Positions 1-8,153 of a stretch of 50,855 nucleotides of DNA are shown one piece after another. Both the position numbers and the translations under genes were made by a program. The notes beneath the pieces were generated by a model. It made no database searches. It saw only the letters and a list, made by a program, of their open reading frames with translations, and was not told the origin of the DNA. Source of the stretch: Hymenobacter sp. ISL-91 (GTDB lineage: Bacteria; Bacteroidota; Bacteroidia; Cytophagales; Hymenobacteraceae); assembly GCF_018613725.1 (NCBI RefSeq), contig NZ_JAGGPS010000007.1, positions 66,606-117,460 of the forward strand, read 5' to 3'. Position 1 is the first letter of the stretch. Each line of letters begins with the position of its first letter.

Positions 1-2
1 GC

Positions 3-2567
3 ATCACGGTCTGCAACATGGAGAACTTCGACCCCATCGGCATCCACACGGGCGAGAGCATCGTGGTGGCCCCGTCGCAGACGCTGAGCAACCGCGAGTA
101 CCACAAGCTGCGCTCTATCGGCATCCAGACCATCCGCCACCTGGGCATCGTGGGCGAGTGCAACATTCAGTACGCGCTGGACCCCGCCTCGGAAGACTAC
201 CGCGTGATTGAGGTCAACGCCCGCCTGTCGCGCTCCTCGGCCCTGGCCTCGAAAGCCACGGGCTATCCGCTGGCCTTCGTGGCCGCCAAGCTGAGTCTGG
301 GCTACTCGCTCTCAGAGCTCAAAAACAGCGTCACGCAAACGACGTCGGCCTTTTTTGAGCCGGCCCTGGACTACGTGGTGGTGAAGCTGCCGCGCTGGGA
401 TTTGGGCAAGTTCACGGGCGTCAACCGCCAGATTGGCTCGGCCATGAAGAGCGTGGGCGAGGTGATGGCCATCGGCAAAACGTTCGAGGAAGCTATCCAG
501 AAGGGCCTGCGCATGCTCGATACCGGCAAGCGCGGCTTCGTGGCCAACCGCCCCGAGGACGCGCTGGATAACGCCGCCCTGGACCAGCTGCTGAGCGCGC
601 CCAACGAGGAGCGCATCTTTGCCATAAACAGCGCCTTTGAGGCCGGCTACACGCTGGAGCAGGTGCACGAGCTCACGCGCATTGACCACTGGTTTTTGCA
701 GCGCCTGCTCACCATTTTCTCCTTGGGCCGGCAGCTGGCCGCCGGTCGCGCCACCGGCCTCGATGGATTGGAAACCAAGCTGCTGCGCGAGGTGAAGAAA
801 GCCGGTTTCTCGGACCAGCAGCTGGCCGTGCTGCTGCTGGGCGAGGGGGATGTGAAGGCGGACGAGCTGCGCGTGCGGGCCCGCCGCAAGGCCCTGGGCG
901 TGCTGCCCGTGGTGAAGCAGATTGACACGCTGGCGGCCGAGTTTCCGGCCCGGACCAACTACCTCTACCTCACCTACCACGGCACCGAACACGATTTGGC
1001 GCCCGAAACCGAGCAGTCCATCCTGGTGCTGGGCTCGGGCGTGTACCGCATCGGCTCGTCGGTCGAGTTTGACTGGTGCGGCGTGCAGGCCGTGCAGACG
1101 GCGGCCGAGGAGGGCTACAAAACCATCCTCATCAACTACAACCCCGAAACCGTCTCGACCGACTACGACGTGAGCGACCGGCTCTACTTCGAGGAATTGA
1201 GCTTCGAGCGGGTAATGGACGTGCTGGATTTCGAGCAGCCCGGCGGCGTTATCCTGAGCACCGGCGGCCAGATTCCCAACAACCTGGCCATGCGCCTCGA
1301 AGAAGCCCAGGCGCCTATTCTGGGCACCACGGCCGCCCACATTGATGAGGCCGAGAACCGCCACAAGTTCTCGCGCATCATGGACGAGCTGGGCATTGCC
1401 CAGCCGCGCTGGAAGGAGCTCACGTCGCTCGAGGCCATGGAGCAGTTCGTGCACGAAGTGGGCTACCCCGTGCTCATCCGCCCGAGCTACGTGCTGTCGG
1501 GCGCGGCCATGAACGTGGTGTCCAACGCCTTCGAGCTGGAAGAATTCCTGAAAGCGGCCAAAGAAGTAAGCGCCGAGTACCCGGTGGTCGTGTCCGAGTT
1601 CATGCAGGAAGCCAAGGAAATTGAGCTCGACGCGGTGGCCGACAAGGGCGAAATCGTGAGCTACGCCATCAGTGAGCACGTCGAGTTTGCCGGCGTGCAC
1701 TCGGGCGACGCGACCATGTACTACCCGCCCCAGCGCGTGTACGTGGGCACCATCCGCAAGCTCAAACGCATTGCCGAGCAGGTGGCCCGGCGCTACGCCA
1801 TCAGCGGCCCGTTCAACATCCAGTTTCTGGAGAAAAACGGCGCTATCAGCGTAATCGAGTGCAACCTGCGCGCCGCCCGCAGCTACCCCTTCGTGTCGAA
1901 AATATCGGGCAACAACCTCATCCAAAAGGCCACCCAGGTGCTGCTGGGCAAGAAAGTGGCCCGCGACGAGAGCGAGCGGGTGTACGATTTGCCCTTCGTG
2001 GGCGTGAAGGCCCCGCAGTTCTCCTTCACCCGCCTGCCCGGGGCCGACCCGGTGCTGCGCGTGGACATGGTCAGCACGGGCGAAGTGGGCTGCCTGGGCG
2101 ACACGGCCGAGGAGGCGTTGCTGAAGGCCATGCTGAGCGTGGGCTACCAGATTCCGCAGAAGTCGGTGCTCATCAGCGGCGGCCCCATCACGTCGAAAGT
2201 GGCGCTGCTTTCCGTCACCCAGCTGTTGGTGCGCAAGGGCTACCAGGTGTACGCCACGCTGGGCACCCACCGCTTTTTCACCGAAAACCACGTGCCCAGC
2301 TCCCTGCTCTACTGGCCCGACGAGCTGCAGGAGCCCAACGTGCTGACGTACCTGAAGGAGAAGAAAATCGACCTGGTCATCAATATCCCCAAAAACCTGA
2401 GCAAGGGCGAGCTGGACAACGACTACACCATCCGCCGCACCGCCGTGGATTCGGGCGTGGGCCTGCTGACGAATGCGCGGCTGGCCAAGGCCTTCATCAA
2501 GGCCTTCTGCACGCTGGAAATGAAGGATCTGAAGATTAAAAGCTGGAACGAGTACAAGGCGATGTAG
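3..2567 (+). CDS. carB: carbamoyl-phosphate synthase large subunit, 3' part (5' end outside window)
   Basis: Large subunit of carbamoyl-phosphate synthase, which makes carbamoyl phosphate from bicarbonate, ATP and glutamine-derived ammonia for arginine and pyrimidine synthesis. The reading frame is open from base 3, before the first ATG at 18, and begins ITVCNMENFDPIGIHTGES, which lies roughly 215 residues into the family. The gene is therefore cut by the window edge, not truncated: about 854 codons remain of the usual 1,070 or so. The remainder of the first ATP-grasp half, the oligomerisation region, the second ATP-grasp half (IRPSYVLSG near base 1480) and the C-terminal MGS-like allosteric domain (LISGGPITSKVA near base 2170) are all present. 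The next intact gene, at 3149, is a transcarbamylase that consumes carbamoyl phosphate. The family call is secure; the 5' end cannot be seen. Confidence 0.97.
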   Translation: MTVCNMENFDPIGIHTGESIVVAPSQTLSNREYHKLRSIGIQTIRHLGIVGECNIQYALDPASEDYRVIEVNARLSRSSALASKATGYPLAFVAAKLSLGYSLSELKNSVTQTTSAFFEPALDYVVVKLPRWDLGKFTGVNRQIGSAMKSVGEVMAIGKTFEEAIQKGLRMLDTGKRGFVANRPEDALDNAALDQLLSAPNEERIFAINSAFEAGYTLEQVHELTRIDHWFLQRLLTIFSLGRQLAAGRATGLDGLETKLLREVKKAGFSDQQLAVLLLGEGDVKADELRVRARRKALGVLPVVKQIDTLAAEFPARTNYLYLTYHGTEHDLAPETEQSILVLGSGVYRIGSSVEFDWCGVQAVQTAAEEGYKTILINYNPETVSTDYDVSDRLYFEELSFERVMDVLDFEQPGGVILSTGGQIPNNLAMRLEEAQAPILGTTAAHIDEAENRHKFSRIMDELGIAQPRWKELTSLEAMEQFVHEVGYPVLIRPSYVLSGAAMNVVSNAFELEEFLKAAKEVSAEYPVVVSEFMQEAKEIELDAVADKGEIVSYAISEHVEFAGVHSGDATMYYPPQRVYVGTIRKLKRIAEQVARRYAISGPFNIQFLEKNGAISVIECNLRAARSYPFVSKISGNNLIQKATQVLLGKKVARDESERVYDLPFVGVKAPQFSFTRLPGADPVLRVDMVSTGEVGCLGDTAEEALLKAMLSVGYQIPQKSVLISGGPITSKVALLSVTQLLVRKGYQVYATLGTHRFFTENHVPSSLLYWPDELQEPNVLTYLKEKKIDLVINIPKNLSKGELDNDYTIRRTAVDSGVGLLTNARLAKAFIKAFCTLEMKDLKIKSWNEYKAM

Positions 2568-2588
2568 AGACGTCGGAACGAAAGAAAA

Positions 2589-2695
2589 CAGAACGTCATG
2601 CTGAGCGAAGCCGAAGCATCTCTACCGTTTCGTTGTGGAAGTAATCATATACTATTGCGGTAGAGATGCTTCGACAAGCTCAGCATGACGTTCTG
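2589..2695. repeat. long intergenic inverted repeat, family A copy 1
   Basis: The arms CAGAACGTCATGCTGAGC and GCTCAGCATGACGTTCTG close a hairpin of about 107 bp. An inner block CGAAGCATCTCTACC on the left is mirrored by GGTAGAGATGCTTCG on the right. It starts about 20 nt after the carB stop. The second copy is at 7991-8092. The outer arm matches family B (19241, 31177, 39385). No coding potential is evident. Confidence 0.85.
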
Positions 2696-2730
2696 GTTTT
2701 TTCATAACACAGTTATCATTCGGAATTCAT

Positions 2731-3095
2731 ATGAAACTATTTATCTGGTCCACTCTATTGGCAACTGTTCTTGTGGCCGAACCACCGATTCTAGTATACA
2801 AAGGCGGCCGCTGGGGTTATTCAGGAATTACCCTCACCATCCAGCCAGATTCGACTTTACCTATTCTTCCTGGTATCATCACAGCAAGGGTGTGTCAAAG
2901 GACAAAGGCCTTTGGCAGCGACGAGGAAATTTCTTTGTGTTGGACTCGCGTAGCAAAAAGAAAGGGTTCTTTCATAAAGAGTCCTTCAGAATTGTAGGTG
3001 ACACGCTTAAGCTTTACTCAAAGGAAGACTCTATTAAGGATTACGATTTTTACAGACGCTATAACACACTTATTCTCCGGCATAAACCCATTTAG
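2731..3095 (+). pseudogene. small exported protein gene with an apparent single-base frameshift
   Basis: From ATG 2731 the reading starts MKLFIWSTLLATVLVAEPP, a plausible signal peptide, and runs well to QPDST. Near base 2854-2858 the sensible reading moves to the next frame (FTYSSWYHHSKG onward) and ends at 3095. Adding one base after the codons for PDS restores one protein of about 121 aa: a basic C-terminal half, a GRWGYSGITLTI segment and an IVGDTLKLYSKEDS segment. Without repair the first frame continues to 2997 with low-quality sequence. The stretch is clearly poorer in GC than its neighbours, so it may be acquired DNA. Either it is a recent pseudogene or there is a one-base sequence error. 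I do not recognise the family. Confidence 0.55.
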
Positions 3096-3118
3096 GAGTT
3101 CAAACCTTGCAACGAACT

Positions 3119-3140
3119 GCGAAATGCAATTTCGCGCTAC
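3119..3140 (-). repeat. solo REP-like unit (GTAG plus short hairpin)
   Basis: On the minus strand this reads GTAG, then CG, then the 7-bp hairpin GCGAAAT-TGC-ATTTCGC. It matches one half of the paired elements at 6457, 21796 and 35929, which start GTAGCGCGAA. It lies just 9 nt before the start of the transcarbamylase gene. Confidence 0.6.
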
Positions 3141-3148
3141 AATAACTC

Positions 3149-4093
3149 ATGAAAAACTTTACCTCCTTCGCCGACGCGGGCGACTATAACGCCCTGTTGC
3201 AGCAAGCCCTGGAAATCAAGGCCAACCCGTACGGCTACCAGCACGTCGGGCGCAACAAAACCGTCGGGCTCATCTTCTTCAATCCCAGTTTGCGCACCCG
3301 GCTTAGCTCGGTGAAGGCGGCCTACAACCTCGGGGCCCAGGTGTGGGTGCTGAACGCCGGCACCGACTCGTGGACGCTGGAAACGGCCGACGGGGCCGTG
3401 ATGGACGGCTCGACCCAGGAGCACATCAAGGAGGCCATTGCCGTGATGAGCCAGTACTGCGACGTGCTGGGCGTGCGCACCTTCCCCACGCTCACCGACC
3501 GCGAGGCCGACTACGGCGAGGTGTTCTTCAACAAGATTATGCACTACGCCACGGTACCCGTCATCAGCCTCGAAAGCGCCACGTTGCACCCGCTGCAAAG
3601 CTTCACCGACCTGCTGACGGTGGCCGAAACCAAGCAGCAGGAGCGCGTGAAAGTGGTGCTCACCTGGGCCCCGCACGTGCGCGCCCTGCCCCAGTGCGTA
3701 CCCAACTCGTTCTGCGACTGGTTCACCGATATCGACTGGGTTGATTTGGTTATCACCCACCCCGAGGGCTACGAGCTGGACCCGCGCTTCACCCGCGGCG
3801 CCCGCATCGAATACGACCAGCACAAGGCCCTGGCCGGCGCCGACTACGTGCAGGCCAAGAATTGGAGCAGCTACTACGATTACGGCCAGGTACTCAGCAC
3901 CGACCCCAGCTGGATGCTCACACCCGAGCACATAGCCCTCACCAACGACGCCAAGTTCCTGCATTGCCTGCCCGTGCGCCGCAACGTGGAAGTGTCGGAT
4001 GCCGTGCTCGATTCGCCCAACTCGCTTATCATTCAGGAAGCCGGCAACCGCACCTTCGCCATGCAAACCGTGCTACACGAGCTTCTTAAATAA
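3149..4093 (+). CDS. argF': N-acetyl/N-succinyl-ornithine carbamoyltransferase (argF' type)
   Basis: Transfers the carbamoyl group of carbamoyl phosphate to an N-acylated ornithine in the acylated arginine pathway of Bacteroidota and Xanthomonas. At 314 aa it has the family length. Visible motifs are the carbamoyl-phosphate loop NPSLRTR (45-51), HPLQSF (147-152), the long conserved stretch around THPEGYELDP (203-212) and HCLPVRR (272-278). Overall it resembles the Bacteroides fragilis SOTCase more than ordinary ornithine transcarbamylase. The residue known to choose between acetyl- and succinyl-ornithine (Glu92 in Xanthomonas AOTCase, Pro90 in B. fragilis SOTCase) is Gln90 here, in MDGSTQEH, so the preferred substrate cannot be assigned. 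carB upstream supplies the co-substrate. Confidence 0.93.
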   Translation: MKNFTSFADAGDYNALLQQALEIKANPYGYQHVGRNKTVGLIFFNPSLRTRLSSVKAAYNLGAQVWVLNAGTDSWTLETADGAVMDGSTQEHIKEAIAVMSQYCDVLGVRTFPTLTDREADYGEVFFNKIMHYATVPVISLESATLHPLQSFTDLLTVAETKQQERVKVVLTWAPHVRALPQCVPNSFCDWFTDIDWVDLVITHPEGYELDPRFTRGARIEYDQHKALAGADYVQAKNWSSYYDYGQVLSTDPSWMLTPEHIALTNDAKFLHCLPVRRNVEVSDAVLDSPNSLIIQEAGNRTFAMQTVLHELLK

Positions 4094-4209
4094 AGTATAT
4101 AATTGAGGCAAAGTAAAACTGCGGTCTAGGAAATGCGTTGAAGCCCTAAATTCGAAATAACCGTCCGGTTGCTCCGAAATTCTCACCCTAGTTTCTTTCC
4201 TTCCTGACC

Positions 4210-4509
4210 ATGAAAAAGCTATTTGTTTTTGCCGCCGTATTCGTATTTGGTGCTACTGCTGCTAACGCGCAAACCACTAACACCACCACGACTACCACCA
4301 CTCCCCAGCAGAGCACGACCACGCAGACGGACCCGGCTACTGGCACGATGAATTCGACCACTACTACCGCCCCAGCTACCACTACTACTGTGGAAACGAA
4401 GTCGGATGCCACCGTAGCTCCTATGACAGAGGCTACTACGATGCCGACTGACGTAAAGGTGAAAGACAAGAAAAAGAAGTCGAAGAAGAAAATGAAAGCC
4501 AACGACTAA
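4210..4509 (+). CDS. small secreted Thr-rich protein with Lys-rich tail
   Basis: 99 aa. Residues 1-20 form a clear signal peptide (MKKLFVFAAVFVFGATAANA). The mature protein is low in complexity: Thr-rich with runs of five to seven Thr (about residues 22-65), a short mixed section with a few acidic residues, and a strongly basic end (DKKKKSKKKMKAND). No fold or function can be assigned. It stands alone, with a good terminator right after it (4546-4580). The long Thr stretches could be glycosylation sites, but that is speculation. The ORF is believable because it has a signal peptide, a clean start and a terminator. Confidence 0.75.
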   Translation: MKKLFVFAAVFVFGATAANAQTTNTTTTTTTPQQSTTTQTDPATGTMNSTTTTAPATTTTVETKSDATVAPMTEATTMPTDVKVKDKKKKSKKKMKAND

Positions 4510-4545
4510 CTGCACAGCACGCGGGCTACCGCATCTGGCAGAGAA

Positions 4546-4580
4546 AGCCTGATTGCCTTATAGGCAGTCAGGCTTTTTTT
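4546..4580 (+). terminator. Rho-independent terminator
   Basis: Stem AGCCTGATTGCC / GGCAGTCAGGCT (one G-T pair) with a short loop, followed by a run of T. It ends the Thr-rich secreted protein gene. Confidence 0.9.
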
Positions 4581-4640
4581 GTCTGACGTAAAACGCCGGT
4601 ACTCGGGCATCGGTCAGTTTCGGCCTAGCCTTTTTAGGGC

Positions 4641-4648
4641 TAAATTTG
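4641..4648 (+). promoter_or_regulatory. TANNTTTG (-7) promoter box of the GHL10 gene
   Basis: TAAATTTG is an exact match to the Bacteroidota -7 consensus and ends 5 nt before ATG 4654. TTTC at 4618-4621 sits 19 nt upstream, about where a -33 TTTG box is expected. Transcription would begin at or next to the start codon. Confidence 0.55.
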
Positions 4649-4653
4649 TGGCA

Positions 4654-6450
4654 ATGTTCCTATTGCCTGCCGCCGCCCGCTTCCCGTTTTTAGTATTGAT
4701 TGCCTGCCTGCTTATCGGTTTGCCCCGAGAGGTGTGGGCCCAGGACGCCGGAGTGCCGCCGAAGCGGGAGCTGCGAGGCGTATGGATTGCCACCGTGGAG
4801 AATATCGATTGGCCCAGCAGCCGCAACCTGAGCCCTGAGCAGCAGCGCCGCGAGTACCGCCGGATTCTGGACGACCACCAGCGCACGGGCATCAACGCGG
4901 TGTTTGTGCAGGTGCGGCCCGCATCCGATGCCTTTTACGCCAGCGAGCTGGAGCCCTGGAGCAAGTGGCTGACCGGCACCCAGGGCAAGGCCCCCGCGCC
5001 CTACTACGACCCGCTGCCTTTCCTGATTGAGGAGGCCCACAACCGCGGCATGGAGTTCCACGCCTGGTTCAACCCCTACCGGGCTACCATGGACACGCTC
5101 ACGCGCCGGCTCGCGCCCAACCACCCGTTCCGGCAGCACCCCGAGTGGTTTTTGCGGTTTTCGGGCAAGCTGCTCTACAACCCCGGCCTGCCCGAAGTGC
5201 GCGCCTACATCAACCGCGTGATTATGGACGTGGTGCGCCGCTACGACATCGACGGGGTGCATTTTGATGATTACTTCTACCCCTACCCGGAGGCCCGGAA
5301 GGTGATTGAGGACCAGGACGCCTTCGCCCGCTTCAACCCTGATAACCTAAAGCTGGCCGACTGGCGCCGCCAGAACGTGAACCTGCTCATCCGCGACTTG
5401 CATGACTCCATTCGGAGCACCAAGCGCTGGGTGAAGTTCGGCATCTCGCCCTTCGGCGTGTGGCGCAACCAGCGCACCGACCCCAACGGCTCCGATACCC
5501 GCGCCTTCGAGGGCTACGACGGCCTGTACGCCGACGCGCTGGAATGGACCCGCCAGGGCTGGGTGGATTACGTACTGCCCCAACTGTACTGGAGCACCGG
5601 CTTCGCCGTTGCCCGCTACCCCACGCTGGTGGAATGGTGGGCCCGCAACGCCAACGGCCGCCACGTGTACATCGGCCACGGCGCCTACCGCATGCTCGAA
5701 AATACCAAGGCCGACACCGTGTGGCGCAACCCGCGCGAGCTGCCCCGGCAGGTGCGCCTGAACCGCACGTTCCCTTCCGAGCTGCAGGGCAGCGTGTTCT
5801 TCAGCTCGAAGTCGCTTATGGCCAATCCGCTGCGTACCACCGATTCGTTGCGCCAGCACGAGTTCCGCTACCCGGCCCTGCCGCCCACCATGCCCTGGAT
5901 TGACGCCGTGCCGCCGCTGCCACCCCAGCGCCTCACCCTCACGGCCAGCACCGCTGCCAACGTGCTCACTTGGCAGCCCGCCCCGCCTGCCCCCGATGGC
6001 GACCGGGCCAGCTATTACGCCCTCTACCGCTTCACGCCCGAGCAAACGCCCCGCCCCGACGACCCACGCAACCTGCTGGCCCTGGTACGCCCGCTCCCCG
6101 GCACCGGCCTCGTTTTCGCCGATACCACTGCCCGCCCCGGCCAGGCCTACGCCTACTACCTAACCGCCCTCGACCGCCTGCACAACGAAAGCCGCCCCGT
6201 GTGGGTGCGCACCACCGGCCGCGCCGCCGAAGTAATTGTAGCCCAGGCCCCGCCCGCGCCCGCGCCTGAACCAGCACCCGTTCCGGCCCCTGTAACGCCG
6301 CCCGTGCCCCAGCCGGCTGCCCCGCCCGTTGTGCCGGCCCCGCGCCCGCCCGTTGCGCGGCCTACTCCGGCTCCTACTAAAGTCAAAGTGAAAACCAAAA
6401 GCAAAAAGCGCGGTGGCTTCTTCGAGCGCATCTTCGGCGGCCGACGGTAG
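4654..6450 (+). CDS. GHL10 family glycoside hydrolase (YngK/DigH-like), exported
   Basis: 598 aa from ATG 4654, chosen because a signal peptide follows at once (FPFLVLIACLLIGLPREVWAQ); the longer reading from 4579 overlaps the terminator. Residues about 35-350 form the GHL10 (DUF187) domain: ELRGVWIATVENIDWPSS, MEFHAWFNPYRA, DGVHFDDYFYPYP and WVDYVLPQLYW are typical. Escherichia coli DigH (YddW), of this family, acts on peptidoglycan glycan strands stripped of peptides, so a cell-wall role is likely by homology. A fibronectin-III-like region follows (about 425-520), then a Pro/Ala-rich linker and a basic tail ending FFERIFGGRR. The linker and tail suggest surface or wall contact. Confidence 0.9.
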   Translation: MFLLPAAARFPFLVLIACLLIGLPREVWAQDAGVPPKRELRGVWIATVENIDWPSSRNLSPEQQRREYRRILDDHQRTGINAVFVQVRPASDAFYASELEPWSKWLTGTQGKAPAPYYDPLPFLIEEAHNRGMEFHAWFNPYRATMDTLTRRLAPNHPFRQHPEWFLRFSGKLLYNPGLPEVRAYINRVIMDVVRRYDIDGVHFDDYFYPYPEARKVIEDQDAFARFNPDNLKLADWRRQNVNLLIRDLHDSIRSTKRWVKFGISPFGVWRNQRTDPNGSDTRAFEGYDGLYADALEWTRQGWVDYVLPQLYWSTGFAVARYPTLVEWWARNANGRHVYIGHGAYRMLENTKADTVWRNPRELPRQVRLNRTFPSELQGSVFFSSKSLMANPLRTTDSLRQHEFRYPALPPTMPWIDAVPPLPPQRLTLTASTAANVLTWQPAPPAPDGDRASYYALYRFTPEQTPRPDDPRNLLALVRPLPGTGLVFADTTARPGQAYAYYLTALDRLHNESRPVWVRTTGRAAEVIVAQAPPAPAPEPAPVPAPVTPPVPQPAAPPVVPAPRPPVARPTPAPTKVKVKTKSKKRGGFFERIFGGRR

Positions 6451-6456
6451 CTGGAT

Positions 6457-6542
6457 GTAGCGCGAAGCTTCCGCTTTGCGTGTCGTTGCTGACTTCTGAA
6501 TGATGACGCTCGACGATACGCGAAGCTTTTGCTTCGTGCTAC
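6457..6542. repeat. BIME-like pair of GTAG-hairpin (REP) units, copy 1
   Basis: Left unit: GTAG plus hairpin CGCGAAGC-TTCC-GCTTTGCG. Right unit is inverted: CGCGAAGC-TTTT-GCTTCGTG plus CTAC. The spacer contains CGTTGCTGACT, shared with the copies at 21796 and, inverted, at 35929. It begins 7 nt after the GHL10 stop. Confidence 0.85.
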
Positions 6543-6592
6543 AAGCTTACGGTCTTCTGTGGAAGTTCTGAGCGCCCTCCCGATACTATAAG

Positions 6593-6652
6593 TTCACCCA
6601 AAACAAAACTGCCCCGACTCAGACGAGTCGGGGCAGTTTTGTTTTGGGTGAA
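6593..6652. terminator. bidirectional terminator between convergent genes
   Basis: Perfect 28-bp stem around a 4-nt AGAC loop; the GC-rich centre (GCCCCGACTC) is flanked by A/T-rich arms. It lies between the GHL10 gene (plus) and the lipoprotein gene ending at 6660 (minus), so it can serve both. Confidence 0.92.
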
Positions 6653-6659
6653 CAGCTAA

Positions 6660-7940
6660 CTACAGCGCCTTTATGGCCAGCGTAACGGCTACATCAGTGG
6701 CAGAAGTGCGGTTGAGGCTGGTGACGGTGAAGATGGCGTACTGATCGAGGCCACGCAGGCGGGCGATATAGACGTCGCCGATGAGCACATTATCGAGCTG
6801 GGCAACCTGGCTGGCGGCGGCCGTGGCCTGGTAGGTCTGGCGGATGCTGCTGAGCGTGGCGTTGGTGTAGGCCGCCGCGCCGCCGGTAGCCACGCGCACG
6901 AACTTCGTGGTGTTGAGGGCCTGCAGGCGTACCGCATTGCTGGCCGTGCTGGTAATGGCTACGTCTTTGGTGGCAACGGGAGAGGCGGCGGCTACGGGCG
7001 CGAAGGTGGTCAGGTCGAAGGCGGCCAAGTCGCCGCCGGTGGTGCCGGCGTAGCTAAGCGTGGCGGTACGGGCGGCGGCCAGCGGCGTGGCGGCTACGGG
7101 CGTGAGGGCCGCCGCCGTGGCCGTAGCCGAGCGGGTGCTTGGTGGCACACTCAGGAAGCGGCTCTTGGCTTCGAAGCGGAACACCACCGGCTGGCCCGCG
7201 CTGCCGGCCGGCAGTGCAACATCGACGTTCACGGTGGTGGCGGCTCCGCTCTGGGTGCCGGCTACCGGTACGCGCTGGCGGGCAAAGCGCCGCTCGGCGG
7301 CCGTGCCCACCTTCACGTAGGTAATCAGGCTGTCGAGATTATTATACAGAATGCCGGCAGCCGTGAGCGAGGAGGCGGTATTAATGCCGCCCTCGTTGAT
7401 GAGTACCGGAAAGCGTACCACGTCGCCAGGAGCAGGGGCGGCGCCGGCTGGCAGAGTCACGTTGGTCGGGGCTTTCAGGCTGATAGTAGGCGTGGCTTCG
7501 GCCAGCCGGAAGCTGAAGTTACGGCCCTTGATCTGGCCGTTGGTGCTTACCAGTAGGGCATCCACCTTCACGTTGGCTTTGTTGGCCCCGGCCGGCACCA
7601 CGTAGTTTACCACCAGCGTATCGGCCTGCCGGATGCGCGAGAAGGACGACTTGTACGGAATCGTAGTAACCAGCGTCGAGTCGCGGCCGGGCTCTATTTT
7701 CTGGTAAATCAGAATTTCCTTGATCGGGTCGGTTTGGGGAGCGAAGCGCAGCTCGAATGGCACTACCTCACCGGTCGCGTATTTGCTGGCCGTGCCCAGG
7801 GCGTTGGTGGAGAAGGTGGGGAACTGGGGCCCGACTTCGGAATAGTACGTATCCAGCTCCTTCTCGCAGCTGCTCAGCAGCAGCACCGCCGCCAGCGGCA
7901 GCAGCCGGGCCGGGCGGGAAAACAGAGGCGTAGAGTTCAT
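6660..7940 (-). CDS. uncharacterised lipoprotein, third gene of the SusCD locus
   Basis: 426 aa. The N-terminus carries a lipoprotein signal ending LLLSSC (Cys about 25), so the protein is probably anchored in the outer membrane. The rest is rich in beta-type, Ala/Thr/Val sequence, with segments like VVPFELRFAPQTDPIKEI (about 61-78) suggesting Ig-like or DUF4961-like sandwich domains. I do not recognise a named family. It follows SusC and SusD on the same strand, 213 bp after SusD, the place where accessory surface glycan-binding lipoproteins are often found. A repeat element (7991-8092) lies in the gap, so shared transcription is uncertain. The mature part is low in Cys and Trp, unlike most carbohydrate-binding SGBPs; binding of another ligand is possible. 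Confidence 0.75.
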   Translation of the reverse strand: MNSTPLFSRPARLLPLAAVLLLSSCEKELDTYYSEVGPQFPTFSTNALGTASKYATGEVVPFELRFAPQTDPIKEILIYQKIEPGRDSTLVTTIPYKSSFSRIRQADTLVVNYVVPAGANKANVKVDALLVSTNGQIKGRNFSFRLAEATPTISLKAPTNVTLPAGAAPAPGDVVRFPVLINEGGINTASSLTAAGILYNNLDSLITYVKVGTAAERRFARQRVPVAGTQSGAATTVNVDVALPAGSAGQPVVFRFEAKSRFLSVPPSTRSATATAAALTPVAATPLAAARTATLSYAGTTGGDLAAFDLTTFAPVAAASPVATKDVAITSTASNAVRLQALNTTKFVRVATGGAAAYTNATLSSIRQTYQATAAASQVAQLDNVLIGDVYIARLRGLDQYAIFTVTSLNRTSATDVAVTLAIKAL

Positions 7941-7990
7941 ATCAAAAGGGAAATAGTCGAAAGAAGAGAGTTAGAACGGGTAAGGCACCC

Positions 7991-8092
7991 GTCATGCTAA
8001 GCTTGCCGAAGCAGCCCTACCGTAACACACCCAGGCGTGGTAGCCGACGCTACAACGAAGCGGTAGAGATGCTTCGGCAAGCTCAGCATGAC
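7991..8092. repeat. long intergenic inverted repeat, family A copy 2
   Basis: Arms GTCATGCTAAGCTTGCCGAAGC and GCTTCGGCAAGCTCAGCATGAC (one mismatch) with an inner CCCTACC / GGTAGAG pair. The loop differs entirely from copy 1 (2589-2695). It lies between SusD and the third Sus lipoprotein gene. Confidence 0.82.
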
Positions 8093-8153
8093 AGCTACTT
8101 TGGCAACGTCAGCACGCCAGATGCTTTGTGGTTTCAGTATGCCAAATGGCTTC

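Noticed and set aside
312..2291. 659-aa open frame on the minus strand inside carB
   Set aside because: Antisense shadow of a GC-rich gene; the protein is rich in His, Ala, Gly and Val with no domain, and carB is certain.
2685..2730. Start of the small frameshifted gene at 2685
   Set aside because: This reading begins inside the family A repeat and lacks a signal peptide; ATG 2731 gives one.
4210..4509. Thr-rich small protein as a curli subunit
   Set aside because: It lacks the Gln/Asn/Gly repeats of curlins and lies 44 kb from the csg genes.
4579..4653. Longer N-terminus for the GHL10 protein
   Set aside because: It would start within the terminator of the previous gene and put 25 polar residues before the signal peptide.
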